In this document: positions 54,819 to 63,053 of the stretch, in pieces
Layout of the letters: the number at the start of each line of letters is the position of its first letter
Numbering within the stretch: the stretch's first letter is position 1
DNA from: Microvirga arvi
GTDB lineage: Bacteria; Pseudomonadota; Alphaproteobacteria; Rhizobiales; Beijerinckiaceae
Assembly: GCF_016892765.1 (NCBI RefSeq)
Contig: NZ_JAFEMD010000022.1
Location: forward strand, 1 to 64,000
Direction of reading: 5' to 3'
Length of the DNA: 64,000 nucleotides
The notes under the pieces: generated by a model
What the model saw: only the letters and a program-made list of their open reading frames with translations
Databases searched by the model: none
Told to the model about the DNA's origin: nothing
Program-made: the position numbers and the translations under genes

Positions 54819-54858
54819 GCATTCTGTGGGCCTGACACAAAAAAATCTGCCAGTTCCA

Positions 54859-56310
54859 TCAATTACGAACAGGAAACACGCGGGGGCTCAGTTGCTCGAG
54901 GTCTCGGCCTGCCCAGTCGCGCTGCGGCGCTGCCGCAATGGCTTCGGCCTGTCCCCTGCGAAGCATCTCAAGGTCTTCGCTGATGTCGAAGTCCAGCACC
55001 TCACCGTTCCGGACGACCTGACGCCCGTCCACATAGACGTCCTTGATGGCTCGGTCATTGGCCGAATAGACGAGGCTTCGAATGGGTTCGTAATCGGGCT
55101 GCATATAAGGATTGCCCATGTCGACCACCGAGAAATCCGCTTTGCAGCCTGGAGCAAGGCGCCCCAGGTCGGGGCGCCGGATCATGTCGGCACCGACGGC
55201 AGTCGCGGCCATGAACGCATCCCGCGTCGTGGCGGAGGTAAAGCTTCCCGCGATGATGCGGCCCGCATAACAGGCCATGCGAAGTTCGTCGAGCATGTTG
55301 TGTGGGAAGCTGTCCGTGCCGATACCACACCGGATACCCGCCTTGGCGTAGCGACTCAGGGTGTTCAAGGCAATACCGCGTCGGGCGAAGACCACAGGGC
55401 AGTGCGCGACCTGAGCGCCGCTGTCGCGCAGGCGCTCGAAATCGTTGGCGTGCGGCCAATGCAGCCAAGGGTGGTCGTTCAGGAAGATGCAGTGGCCGAT
55501 GATCGTATCCGGCCCGAGGGCACCGATCTTGTCCAGCCATTCGATGGGTGTGCATCCATAACGGCGCATGATCTCCTGAAATTCCACGATGCTCTGTGCG
55601 GCATGGATCTGGATCGGCTGGCTCCGCTCACGTGCGGCCTCGAGCGCGTCGCGGATCTGCCCCTCCGTACAGGTGTCGATCTGGGCCGGGCCGATGAATC
55701 CGGTGATACGCCCGCTTGGGTGTTTCGAGGCGGCATCAGCAATTGCAATCGCCTCACGCAGCAATCGGTCGCCCGTGGCCGGATCGAGATCATACTCCAC
55801 CGAGTGGCCGTTGGTGGTTTTCCATGGGCCGGAGCGAAACATGCCCCAGAGCACGGCGCGAATACCAGTTTCCGCGTATTCGTCCGCCCAGGTCTCCCGT
55901 GGCCTGCCGAGATCGCAGATGGTGGTCACACCGCTCTTCAACAACTCCGACGCCGCAACCCGCAATGCCGGGCGTGTGTATTCCGGGCCAATCTGGAAAA
56001 CCGGCATGAACTCGTACAGCGAGCTCTGACCGAGGCGCGGACTGCCCAACTCCTCCAGCATCCCCTTCCAGCCGGGCTCATGGCCTGGGTGACTGTGAAC
56101 GTTCACAAAACCAGGCATGATCATCATCCGGCTTGCGTCGACCTCGGCATCGACAGGACCGGAATAACCCGCTCCAACATGGACGATATCCGAGCCTTGG
56201 ATCGCAAAATCCGCGTTGCGAAGATAAATGTGGGATCGAGCGGCCTCATCCCAGGCGACGATCCAATCACAATTGCGGAAGAGGGTCGTCTTGGCGACAA
56301 CGCTGGTCAT
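54859..56310 (-). CDS. Amidohydrolase/deaminase of the cytosine-deaminase/chlorohydrolase group (paralogue 1)
   Basis: 483 residues: metal site VHSH (His72, His74), IQIHAAQS, GHCIFLND, HCPVVFARRG and the catalytic-Asp motif GTDSFPHNML. These follow subtype III amidohydrolases (guanine deaminase, SsnA, AtzA/TrzA). The ATG at 56310 has GGAG 6 bases upstream. It is strikingly similar in plan to the gene at 57042-58490, so the two look like duplicates. It is the last gene of the hydantoinase/racemase operon. Confidence 0.85.
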   Translation of the reverse strand: MTSVVAKTTLFRNCDWIVAWDEAARSHIYLRNADFAIQGSDIVHVGAGYSGPVDAEVDASRMMIMPGFVNVHSHPGHEPGWKGMLEELGSPRLGQSSLYEFMPVFQIGPEYTRPALRVAASELLKSGVTTICDLGRPRETWADEYAETGIRAVLWGMFRSGPWKTTNGHSVEYDLDPATGDRLLREAIAIADAASKHPSGRITGFIGPAQIDTCTEGQIRDALEAARERSQPIQIHAAQSIVEFQEIMRRYGCTPIEWLDKIGALGPDTIIGHCIFLNDHPWLHWPHANDFERLRDSGAQVAHCPVVFARRGIALNTLSRYAKAGIRCGIGTDSFPHNMLDELRMACYAGRIIAGSFTSATTRDAFMAATAVGADMIRRPDLGRLAPGCKADFSVVDMGNPYMQPDYEPIRSLVYSANDRAIKDVYVDGRQVVRNGEVLDFDISEDLEMLRRGQAEAIAAAPQRDWAGRDLEQLSPRVFPVRN

Positions 56311-56362
56311 TTCAGACTCCATACGACAGAGAAGGAAGATCCTGCAGATAAGCTTGAGCGCA

Positions 56363-57034
56363 CTAGGACGTTCGAGCGTGCGAGAGGCGGACATGGCCGA
56401 CGGCCATAGCAACGGCTGCTTGAGTTGGCTCGACGACAGGAATTCCAACGGCCTCCTCCAGGGCGTTGCGATAGCTGGCCATGCCGGCACAGCCCATGAC
56501 AAGCACGTCGGCTCCATGAACGTCCTTCAACGTGCGGCCCACCTCGATCATGCGACTTAAGGTTCGCGTTTCGTCGGAAAGCTCCGCAACGCCTAGTCCG
56601 ATCGGCAGGTCGGCTGCGAAGCGGTCCATGACACCCATTGCACCGAGATAGCGGAGATGCCTTGGAATCGAGGTTGGCAGGATGGCAATGATCCCAAATC
56701 GCTGGCCGAGCGTGAGGGCTGTCAGTACGCCGCATTCGGCTATTCCGAAGACACGGCGCCGGCTCTGCTCGCGAAGCGCGTGGAGGCCAGGATCGGAGAA
56801 GCATGCGATCACAAAGGCGCCCGCGCTCTCTTCCAGTTCGGACGCCTTGCGCAGCATGGGCATGATGACACCGTCCACATCCCGCTGTGACTGGATGCCG
56901 GGCGGACCCTCCGCCAGGGACAGGCAAACGATGCTCGGTCCATCGGCACTCCTCAAGGGGGTGACGGCCTTGTCTATTGCTGCCGTAACAGTTTTTGAGG
57001 AGTTCGGATTGATGACATAGACCGACGGTCCCAT
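56363..57034 (-). CDS. Asp/Glu/hydantoin racemase family protein
   Basis: 223 residues starting MGPSVYVINPNSSKTVTAAI, with the two catalytic cysteines of the cofactor-independent racemases: Cys78 (VIACFSDPG) and Cys182 (VMGCAGMAS). The FGIIAILPTS segment and length fit hydantoin racemase. The ATG at 57034 lies 7 bp after the stop of the upstream amidohydrolase. It would invert an alpha-carbon so that a stereospecific hydantoinase can use both isomers; the exact substrate is inferred. Confidence 0.87.
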   Translation of the reverse strand: MGPSVYVINPNSSKTVTAAIDKAVTPLRSADGPSIVCLSLAEGPPGIQSQRDVDGVIMPMLRKASELEESAGAFVIACFSDPGLHALREQSRRRVFGIAECGVLTALTLGQRFGIIAILPTSIPRHLRYLGAMGVMDRFAADLPIGLGVAELSDETRTLSRMIEVGRTLKDVHGADVLVMGCAGMASYRNALEEAVGIPVVEPTQAAVAMAVGHVRLSHARTS

Positions 57035-57041
57035 CTTTGTA

Positions 57042-58490
57042 TCATCCTCGGACAGCGAGCGGCAGGGAATAGGGAGCCAAGGTTGAGAGGGAGCGGCCCT
57101 GAGGATCATCCTGTTCAGCGCGCCGGCAGGCGCGCTTCTGCGCGTCCTGAAGCTCTCGAATTGCTCCGTCATAGTCCAAGTTGACGATTCGGTGGCCCTT
57201 CACGACCGCGTCGCCGTCCACGTAGACGTCGCGAATGGCGCGCTCGGCCGCACAGTGGATCAGATTGCGCAGCGGGTCATGGACCGGCTGCATGGCCGGA
57301 TGGCTCAGATCCACGAGCGTTAGATCCGCTTTGGCGCCAGCCGCCAGCCGCCCAATGTCGCTTCGACCGAGGGCTTTTGCTCCGCCGAGTGTTGCGGCAG
57401 AAACCAGACTGCCCGTATCGAGGTCGAAGACACTCCGTCCTGCAATGCGGGAGCAGATCAAAGCCTCGCGCAGCTCCTCCAGCATATTGAAGGGATAGCT
57501 GTCAGTGCCGATGCCCACATTGACGCCTGCGCGACAGTAAGCGCCCAGACTTTCCAGCGTCATGCCGCTGCGCGCGAAAGTCACGGGGCAGTGGGCCACC
57601 GAAGTGCCGCTTCTGGCAAGTCGAGCAAGGTCGTCGCGGCTGCGTTGCCGTGTCCAGGTATGATGATCCAGGAAAATACAATGGCCCAGGATCAGATCCG
57701 GTCCAAGCACGCCCAGACGCTCCAGCAGGGCAGGTGCAGTCTCTCCGGTGCGCCGGAGCAGCTCCTCGTGCTCGGCCATGGTTTGCGCCGCATGGATGGT
57801 GATCCGCATGCCGCGGCGGCGCGCTTCAGCGACGGCATCCTGAATCAACTCCTCGGAACATGTTTCGATCTGTGATGGCGCAATCACGCCATCGATTCGG
57901 CCGCTGGGATGCGTACATGCTTGGTCCACGAAGGCCAGAGCCTCAGCGTAGCGCTCTCGTCCCCGGGCCTTGTTCCATTCGAAATCGAGGCGGTGACTGC
58001 CGGCCATCCGCCATTGCGCTTCGCGAAAACCAGGCGCGAGGTAGGCTCGCAACCCGCTTTCGGCGGCCAGGGAAAGCCATTTGGAATGAGGAGAGGCGAT
58101 ATCGAGATGGGTGGTCACGCCGCTGCGCATCAGGTCGCCCAGCATGATCGTCTGGCAGGCGGCTTTGGCATCGTCATCCGCGTCGATGAGGGCGGAATAT
58201 TCATAAAGGGCGTTGCCCCAAAGCGCTGCTGTTCCAACGTCCTCGAACAGGCCTTTGGCAATGGGTTCATCGCCGGAATGGCAGTGGACGTTCACAAATC
58301 CCGGCATCACCATCAAGGAGGCGCCGGCAATAACCTCGTCGACGTGACCCTCATAGGCCGGACCCACATGCAGGATGCCGTCCTTGGAGAAGACTATATC
58401 GACATCTTGCATGTAGACGTGTTGAGAGGTGCTCTCGTCCCAAGCGACAACCCAAGCCGCGCGTCGGACAGCTGTTACCGTATTAGTCAT
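57042..58490 (-). CDS. Amidohydrolase/deaminase of the cytosine-deaminase/chlorohydrolase group (paralogue 2)
   Basis: 482 residues: VHCH (His69, His71), ITIHAAQTM, GHCIFLDHH, HCPVTFARSG and GTDSYPFNML mirror the first paralogue motif by motif (FRNCDWIVAWDEA against VRRAAWVVAWDES at the N-terminus). Shared operon membership suggests two successive or alternative hydrolytic steps on related heterocycles. It lies between the hydantoinase (69 bp upstream) and the racemase. Confidence 0.86.
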   Translation of the reverse strand: MTNTVTAVRRAAWVVAWDESTSQHVYMQDVDIVFSKDGILHVGPAYEGHVDEVIAGASLMVMPGFVNVHCHSGDEPIAKGLFEDVGTAALWGNALYEYSALIDADDDAKAACQTIMLGDLMRSGVTTHLDIASPHSKWLSLAAESGLRAYLAPGFREAQWRMAGSHRLDFEWNKARGRERYAEALAFVDQACTHPSGRIDGVIAPSQIETCSEELIQDAVAEARRRGMRITIHAAQTMAEHEELLRRTGETAPALLERLGVLGPDLILGHCIFLDHHTWTRQRSRDDLARLARSGTSVAHCPVTFARSGMTLESLGAYCRAGVNVGIGTDSYPFNMLEELREALICSRIAGRSVFDLDTGSLVSAATLGGAKALGRSDIGRLAAGAKADLTLVDLSHPAMQPVHDPLRNLIHCAAERAIRDVYVDGDAVVKGHRIVNLDYDGAIRELQDAQKRACRRAEQDDPQGRSLSTLAPYSLPLAVRG

Positions 58491-58559
58491 GATGAACCGA
58501 GCCGGTGCAGATGTGAAGGTTGATAGGTGGGCGGGCCCGTGAAAAATCGACGTTGCAGG

Positions 58560-60023
58560 TCACAGGAGTTGAGCCCCAAAGTTAGTTGCCGGATCGAACT
58601 CGGGGCTCAACTTCCCGGCTGGGCGCATGGACGCAGCGCACCCGCGCAGCTGCAGCTGACCTGAACCTGGGGCGGCCTGGAGTTTTCCGTCTGCGATGAT
58701 GATGTCGCCTCGACGCAGAACCGTTTCCGGCCAACCCCGCAGCGTACGACCGGCAAAGGGGTTGTAGCCGACATTGTCGTGCAGGCCATCATCGGTGAGC
58801 GTCACCTCGCGATCCGGGTTCCAAATCGCAATGTCGGCGTCAGCGCCGATTGCGATGGCACCCTTTCGGGGATGGAGGCCATAGATCTTCGCCGGGGCCG
58901 TTGCCGTCAGCTCGACAAACTTTTCGAGGCTGGACCTTCCTTGGCTCACCATGGCATCGAACAGAAGCGGCAAGCGTGTTTCGAGCCCTGGAAGCCCATT
59001 GGCGATCTGCTTGAAATCAGCTTCGGGGCCGGCGGCAAGCTTGCCACTGGAATCAAACCTGTATGGTGCGTGGTCGGAGGAGACGACCTGAAGATCCCCA
59101 AGTTCCAGCGCTCGCCAGAGCGCTTCCTGGTCGGCCGTTGAGCGGGGAGGAGGGCTGCACATCCATTTGGCGCCTTCGAGGCCCGGGCGGTCCAGGTCCT
59201 GCGCCGTTAGAAACAAGTATTGCGGACAGGTTTCGGCGAAGACTTTGATGCCTTCGCCGCGCGCGCGCCGGATAACGGCAGCGCCTTCCGCCGTGGATAC
59301 ATGGAACAGCATGATGGGCTGGTCCAGGAGCTGAGAGAAGCGGATGAGACGCTCAAAAGCCTCGATTTCGCATACGCGAGGGTGACTCACACCATGGTAC
59401 TTCGGCTCGATGTAACCTCGGGATACGAGCCTGTCGGCCATCCACTTGATCATGCCGTGGTTCTCGGCATGGGCGCAGACCAGCGCTCCATATTTCCGGG
59501 CGACCATCATCACATCCAACATCTGCTCGTCGAGCAGGCGGACACGATCATAGGTCATGAAAATCTTGATCGAACGATGCCCGCTTTCGATCAGCCGGGG
59601 CAGGTCATGCTCCAGCGCTTCCGGCGTCGGGTCGGAAATCCAAAGATGGAAAGCGTAATCCGTCACAGCGCCGGCTGCCGCAACGCGCGAGTAATTCTCC
59701 ACGACATCCTGCAGCCTGTCCCCTCGATGCTGCGCTGCGAAGGAGATCACCGTCGTCGTGCCGCCGAACGCTGCGGAGCGCGTAGCCGTCTCAAATGTAT
59801 CCGCATTCATCAGCCCGCCGCCGGACAATTGCTGGATATGACAATGGGCGTCTACTCCGCCCGGGAGAACGAGCTTGCCCGCGGCCTCGATCGTACGGAG
59901 CCCCCGAGGCAGGTTCTGGCCTAGTGCGGTGATCACGCCGCCATGAACAGCGATGTCCATGGACGTGACACCATCGGTGGTCGCAACGGATCCACCTTTG
60001 ATCACCAAATCGAACTCGGTCAT
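58560..60023 (-). CDS. Dihydropyrimidinase/hydantoinase family amidohydrolase
   Basis: 487 residues: the metal motif GGVDAHCHIQQ, the carboxylated Lys153 (SIKIFMTYD), CAHAENHG, LFHVSTAEGA and SSDHAPY define the family (usual Lys near 150). It opens cyclic diamides such as dihydrouracil or 5-substituted hydantoins. The ATG at 60023 has only a weak ribosome site. An 11-bp inverted repeat (58567-58577/58602-58612) overlaps the 3' end. It is the first gene of the minus-strand operon hydantoinase, amidohydrolase, racemase, amidohydrolase. Confidence 0.88.
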   Translation of the reverse strand: MTEFDLVIKGGSVATTDGVTSMDIAVHGGVITALGQNLPRGLRTIEAAGKLVLPGGVDAHCHIQQLSGGGLMNADTFETATRSAAFGGTTTVISFAAQHRGDRLQDVVENYSRVAAAGAVTDYAFHLWISDPTPEALEHDLPRLIESGHRSIKIFMTYDRVRLLDEQMLDVMMVARKYGALVCAHAENHGMIKWMADRLVSRGYIEPKYHGVSHPRVCEIEAFERLIRFSQLLDQPIMLFHVSTAEGAAVIRRARGEGIKVFAETCPQYLFLTAQDLDRPGLEGAKWMCSPPPRSTADQEALWRALELGDLQVVSSDHAPYRFDSSGKLAAGPEADFKQIANGLPGLETRLPLLFDAMVSQGRSSLEKFVELTATAPAKIYGLHPRKGAIAIGADADIAIWNPDREVTLTDDGLHDNVGYNPFAGRTLRGWPETVLRRGDIIIADGKLQAAPGSGQLQLRGCAASMRPAGKLSPEFDPATNFGAQLL

Positions 60024-60216
60024 GGGCCCCAAAGCTTTAGGGTGGGAGAGCTCACAATCTATGCAGATGAAATCGGCCTCAGCAAGGGGAAGTTGATAGT
60101 GAGCTTAGAGATGGTCCCTATTCCATGATGGGTCATGGCGGACCGGATGTAACCATGCATCAGGGTTGCTTTGGCCGTCGTCGCTGAGATGCGGAAGCGT
60201 TTTGTCCGCTTTCTTC

Positions 60217-60717
60217 CTACGCCATCGCCATCTGTGGCAGGCCGCCCAATACGGCCCCGTACACGGCCTGGCCGGCGAGGGTCGTCAGAGGCGTCCGATG
60301 GCCGTAATTCAACCCCATGAAGCCGGGAGGCTCGAGCTGCCGTATCGCGGATGCGCCATCATATTCCGACGCCATGCGTGGATGAAGGTAGGGCAGGAGA
60401 GGGAGGCCGCAGACAAGCAGGAACACTCCGTGCAGCAGGCCTGCCGCGGCACCAAGCCACCACGTGTAGAGACCGAGGCTGGCGAACATGACGAAGTAGA
60501 GGAAGGCAAAGAGCCACCCTCCGATGACATAGAATACGAACCCTACAATGACGGCCCGCCGCCGATCCCCGGTGAAGAACGTACCGGCGAGAAAAGGCAG
60601 GCTCAGACGGGAAAGCCCCAGGCCCTGGGCGCCCTGAAGAACAGTGGTCATCGCGACTGTCGCTGCGAGGCCCCAGATCATCATGCTCCAGAATGGCGGC
60701 AGGCCTGCAGAGGTCAT
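60217..60717 (-). CDS. Hypothetical inner-membrane protein
   Basis: 166 residues with about four hydrophobic helices (MMIWGLAATVAMTTVL, VIVGFVFYVIGGWLFAFLYF, WLGAAAGLLHGVFLLVCGL, and a weaker one near the C-terminus). Its ATG overlaps the GH15 stop by 4 bp, so the two are coupled. I do not recognise a named family. It is the last gene of the SDR-DUF2231-GH15 operon. Confidence 0.75.
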   Translation of the reverse strand: MTSAGLPPFWSMMIWGLAATVAMTTVLQGAQGLGLSRLSLPFLAGTFFTGDRRRAVIVGFVFYVIGGWLFAFLYFVMFASLGLYTWWLGAAAGLLHGVFLLVCGLPLLPYLHPRMASEYDGASAIRQLEPPGFMGLNYGHRTPLTTLAGQAVYGAVLGGLPQMAMA

Positions 60718-62561
60718 CGGCCCGAACCCGTCTCTGCCTCTGCTAGCGCAATGGCCGCATTGATAAGACCGATATGAGTGAAAGCTTGGGGAAAGTTGCC
60801 GAGTGCCGCTCCTGTTGGAACGTCGATCTCCTCGGCATAGAGCCCAACATCATTGGCAAAGGAAAGGATGTGCTCGAAGGTCTCGATGGCAGCAGTCAGG
60901 TCGCCACGCTTTGCCAAGTTGTCGACAGCCCAGAAACTGCAGATCCCGAACGCGCCTTCAGGCGAGTCCACACCATCAAGACCTCGTTTATAACGATAGA
61001 GAAGACCATCGCATCCGAGCCGCTCATGGATTCTTTCGAACGTGGTGCGCATGCGGGGGTGACCTGGGTCCTTGTATCCCAGGCAGCCCATCAGCAGCAG
61101 CGCGGCATCCAGGCAGTCGCCGTCGAACTCGCTGGTGTAGCTGCCGAGTGCCTCGTTGAAGCCGCGTGTCTCGATGGCCTGTGCAATGCCATCACGTTCC
61201 TGGCGGTATTTGTCCGCATCGATGGTGATGCCGCCATGCTCCTGTAGTCTGATCAAGCTGTCGAGCGCAGACCAGCACATGACCTTTGAGAACGTGTACT
61301 GACGCTTGTCGCCGCGGACCTCCCAGATGCCATGGTCGGGGGCTCGCCAGTGCTTGCAGACAATTTCGCCGAAGCCGACGAGCAGCTTTGCCTCATCGGG
61401 CTGGAGCCGTCCGCCATTCCTGACAAAGTGATAGGCCGCGGACACGACCTCGCCATAGATGTCCATCTGGACTTGCGCATGGGCTCCATTGCCGATCCGA
61501 ACAGGGCGGGATCCACGGTAGCCGGACAGGTGGCCGAGTTCTTCCTCCTTGAGATTGGTTCGGCCATAGACATCGTACATGACCTGAAGCTTGGGCCAGG
61601 TCAGTCGCGTGGCATGCAGGAGCCACTGCAGGAACGATGCGGCCTCATTCTGATAGCCCAGTCCGGTGAAGGCCCTCATGGTGAGGGTCGCGTCACGCAG
61701 CCAGCAGTAGCGATAGTCCCAGTTGCGGCCGGCTCCGATGGCTTCAGGCAGGGATGCGGTCGGTGCCGCGACCACTGCGCCCGACAGGGCGAAGGTCATC
61801 AGCTTCAGCGTGATGGCGCTGCGTTGGACCGCCTCCCTGTAAGCACCTTCGTAGGTGCATTGCGCTGTCCAGCGCCGCCACCATTCGATCGTCCGATGGA
61901 GACGCTCCTGCGCATGCTCCCCCAAGGGAGGGATGACAGCGACATCTCCCTTCGTGTAGGCCAGCGAGAAGCGCAGCCTTTCACCTGCTCTGACGCGAAC
62001 CCGCCCAATGACGGCAGTTCCATCCGGCGCCGGATCAAGGCGGGCATCCGAGGTCAGCAGGCAAAGTTCGTCGCGCCAGGAGCAGGACCATCCAAGGGCG
62101 CCACGGGATCGGATGCGAACCTTCTCCCGTGCATAGTCCGGGCGGGGCTCAAACCGGACGTCCAGGATCACCTCGCCCTCAACGCCTTCCAGCACCCGAA
62201 GGACCTCCCGCATGGGCGCGAGGCGGCCTGCATCTTCCTCAATGGGCATCAAGTCAATCAGGCGCGCCATGCCGGAGGCTGTCCGGAATGTGGTTTCCAG
62301 GACCGGGGTCCCTGGAAGATAGCGCCGCGATGCCTGAAACTCCTGGTTTGTCCCTATAGCAAAGCGCCCGCCGCGCTGTGGGTCGAGGAGCGCGGCGAAC
62401 ACGCTCGTCCCGGAGAAATGCGGCAGGCAGAGCCAGTCGAGGGACCCTGCCCGCGAGATGAGCGCAGCGGTGCGGCAGTCACCGATCACCGCATAGTCAC
62501 CGATCTCAGGATAGGCAGTGCGGGTGGAGAGCGCGTCCGAACGGACCACGGAGTCGAGCAT
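60714..62561 (-). CDS. GH15-family glycoside hydrolase (glucoamylase/trehalase-like)
   Basis: 615 residues. The N-terminal beta-sandwich (IGDYAVIGDCRTAALISRAG, DWLCLPHF) is followed by the (alpha/alpha)6 barrel containing NWDYRYCWLRDA and, near the end, YAEEIDVPTGAALGNFPQAF. This is the bacterial GH15 pattern that includes trehalases and dextran glucosidases. There is no signal peptide, so it is probably cytoplasmic. The ATG at 62561 lies 5 bp after the DUF2231 stop; an upstream extension of 70 residues overlaps that gene and is rejected. Linked with an SDR and membrane proteins, it may belong to stress-related trehalose or glucan metabolism. Confidence 0.9.
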   Translation of the reverse strand: MLDSVVRSDALSTRTAYPEIGDYAVIGDCRTAALISRAGSLDWLCLPHFSGTSVFAALLDPQRGGRFAIGTNQEFQASRRYLPGTPVLETTFRTASGMARLIDLMPIEEDAGRLAPMREVLRVLEGVEGEVILDVRFEPRPDYAREKVRIRSRGALGWSCSWRDELCLLTSDARLDPAPDGTAVIGRVRVRAGERLRFSLAYTKGDVAVIPPLGEHAQERLHRTIEWWRRWTAQCTYEGAYREAVQRSAITLKLMTFALSGAVVAAPTASLPEAIGAGRNWDYRYCWLRDATLTMRAFTGLGYQNEAASFLQWLLHATRLTWPKLQVMYDVYGRTNLKEEELGHLSGYRGSRPVRIGNGAHAQVQMDIYGEVVSAAYHFVRNGGRLQPDEAKLLVGFGEIVCKHWRAPDHGIWEVRGDKRQYTFSKVMCWSALDSLIRLQEHGGITIDADKYRQERDGIAQAIETRGFNEALGSYTSEFDGDCLDAALLLMGCLGYKDPGHPRMRTTFERIHERLGCDGLLYRYKRGLDGVDSPEGAFGICSFWAVDNLAKRGDLTAAIETFEHILSFANDVGLYAEEIDVPTGAALGNFPQAFTHIGLINAAIALAEAETGSGR

Positions 62562-62566
62562 TCGGA

Positions 62567-63043
62567 TCAGGTTCCCTGATCCGACACGGCAACCCGGTGA
62601 CGGTAGACCATCTCCCACCCCCGCCAGCCTGTGTAGAGCAGGAGGAGCACCACGACGAGCGAGATGAGAAGCCCAGTCGGCAGCACGGCAGCGTCGCCGG
62701 CGTCGTAGCGGCGATACCAATTCCACAATGAGAGGAGCACCACGACAATGTTGCCGAGCATGTGGTGCCAAGCTGCCGATAGGCTACGGATTCGTCTATC
62801 GCCCAGGAAATCGGTCAGGCCGGCAACAGCCGCAAGAGCCGCCATGGCGAGTGCGGCGCCCAAGAGGTAGATTGAGGCCGTGCTCCAGGCGCCGTTGCCC
62901 GTGTTCCAGAAAAGCAGATCACATACGAGAGTGGCTACAAGGAAGGCCACCGGAAATGGGATCAGCATCGGGTGCAGCGGGTGCCCGGCGATCTGCGCAG
63001 TGCTTTGGGGATTGCGCTCTCGTACAATGGTATCGGCTCTCAT
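62567..63043 (-). CDS. DUF2231 domain membrane protein
   Basis: 158 residues with four helices and the DUF2231 opening AGHPLHPMLIPFPVAFL, followed by WHHMLGNIVVVLLSLWNWY. The conserved His residues may bind a metal or haem, as suggested for the family. AGGAGAA lies about 5 bases before the ATG. It starts 10 bp after the SDR stop. Confidence 0.88.
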   Translation of the reverse strand: MRADTIVRERNPQSTAQIAGHPLHPMLIPFPVAFLVATLVCDLLFWNTGNGAWSTASIYLLGAALAMAALAAVAGLTDFLGDRRIRSLSAAWHHMLGNIVVVLLSLWNWYRRYDAGDAAVLPTGLLISLVVVLLLLYTGWRGWEMVYRHRVAVSDQGT

Positions 63044-63053
63044 GGCGTTCTCC

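Noticed and set aside
61332..62579. 415-codon plus-strand frame opposite the GH15 gene
   Set aside because: Shadow of a well-supported glycosidase with its catalytic motifs on the minus strand.
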